A stretch of 64,000 bases of DNA from Diprion similis (Eukaryota > Arthropoda > Insecta > Hymenoptera > Diprionidae), in assembly GCF_021155765.1 (NCBI RefSeq), contig NC_060114.1, forward strand, positions 21,124,501-21,188,500, given 5' to 3'. Below the pieces are notes generated by a model, which was given only the letters and a program-made list of their open reading frames with translations, searched no databases and was not told the origin of the DNA. The stretch's first letter is position 1. Each line of letters begins with the position of its first letter. Shown here piece by piece: positions 63,401-64,000 of the stretch. A program made the translations under genes and the position numbers.

Positions 63401-64000
63401 GGATTTTTGGCGAAAATTTCGACGACTTCGAAAAGTGCTGCAAATAATTCTTCAGGGTACTATTCCGACGTAATTTTGCGAGAGGAATCGATTAACCGCA
63501 GTCCCAATACGCTGCGATCAACGCATCAAAAGTTACAGCCGAAAAACTGGAAATTTACATCGCCATTTCTCTGCTGTTGGTCGGAGGCTCTTTTTCACGT
63601 GTTTTCTGAGTTCCTGGGGGTCGAATTACTCTAGAGATGGCGATACTAATCGATTCTGAGACGAAAAATTTTCGGCTCCGAAAATGACCAAAAAAGTAAG
63701 GCTTACCCCTTTGGATTTTTGGCGAAAATTTCGACGACTTCGAAAAGTGCTGCAAATGATTCTTCAGGGTACTATTCCGACGTAATTTTGCGAGAGGAAT
63801 CGATTAACCGCAGTCCCAATACGCTGCGATCAACGCATCAAAAGTTACAGCCGAAAAACTGGAAATTTACATCGCCATTTCTCTGCTGTTGGTCGGAGGC
63901 TCTTTTTCACGTGTTTTCTGAGTTCCTGGGGGTCGAATTACTCTAGAGATGGCGATACTAATCGATTCTGAGACGAAAGATTTTTGGCTCCGAAAATGAC
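57463..64000. repeat. 312-bp tandem satellite array, about 21 units, running off the window
   Basis: Units start TTACCCCTTTGGATTTTTGG at 57463, 57775, 58087 and so on, every 312 bp without any indel. Differences are single bases at a few diagnostic sites: the base in AAAT(A/C/G)ATTC, AATTTACAT versus AATTTTCAT, GGTCGGAGG versus GGTGGGAGG, and AAAGATTTTTGG versus AAAAATTTTCGG. The first-site order along the array is A C G A C G A C A G G G A G A A G G G A G, so units 1-8 follow a 3-unit pattern of 936 bp which then breaks down. The very low divergence points to recent amplification and homogenisation. Each unit is open for about 75 codons on the plus strand and 66 or 87 on the minus strand, but nothing supports coding. 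Confidence 0.98.

Noticed and set aside
57463..64000. CRISPR-like array or tandem protein genes
   Set aside because: Units are 312 bp and near-identical throughout, with no spacer/repeat alternation. The open frames on both strands follow from low divergence and carry no known domain.

Overview
The window is a piece of an insect nuclear genome, most likely hymenopteran (sawfly, wasp, bee or ant lineage). Genes are split by short GT-AG introns in an AT-rich background. The best evidence for Hymenoptera is a selenophosphate synthetase gene with an in-frame UGA at the Sec/Cys/Arg site, followed 9 nt later by a near-perfect 15-bp hairpin. This is the arrangement described for hymenopteran SPS1-UGA genes. 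All exon boundaries below were read by eye from GT/AG sites, conserved protein sequence and frame continuity. No transcript data were available.

Layout. 1026-3770 (-): SLC6-family sodium-coupled transporter, 8 coding exons. 8417-10621 (-): Van Gogh (planar cell polarity), 4 exons. 12620-14525 (+): ZRANB2-like RanBP2 zinc-finger protein, 7 exons. 16632-21459 (-): legless/BCL9 (Wnt co-activator adaptor), 8 exons, with a run of 57 glutamines. 23381-29284 (+): unkempt (CCCH/RING), 12 exons. 34360-36172 (-): CDK20/CCRK-like kinase, 5 exons. 37932-40547 (-): selenophosphate synthetase with readthrough UGA, 6 exons. 52186-54579 (+): ceramide kinase, 7 exons seen, N-terminal exon(s) not found. legless and unkempt are divergent, as are Van Gogh and ZRANB2.

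Mobile DNA and repeats. I see a 330-bp fold-back element (11791-12120), a hAT-like MITE with a near-perfect 8-bp target duplication inside an unkempt intron (24122-24324), a dispersed repeat present at 4521-4830 and inverted in a CDK20 intron (34870-35150), a small fold-back at 56200-56352, another inverted repeat at 48400-48495, and a 391-bp G-rich MITE (57072-57462). From 57463 to the end of the window there is an uninterrupted 312-bp satellite of about 21 units. Its first eight units follow a 3-unit (936 bp) higher-order pattern, and its edge coincides exactly with the end of the MITE.

The genes do not form one pathway. Van Gogh (PCP/non-canonical Wnt) and legless (canonical Wnt) are functionally related, but adjacency in an insect genome need not mean co-regulation. 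The parts most worth a second look are the selenophosphate synthetase recoding site and the satellite/MITE junction.
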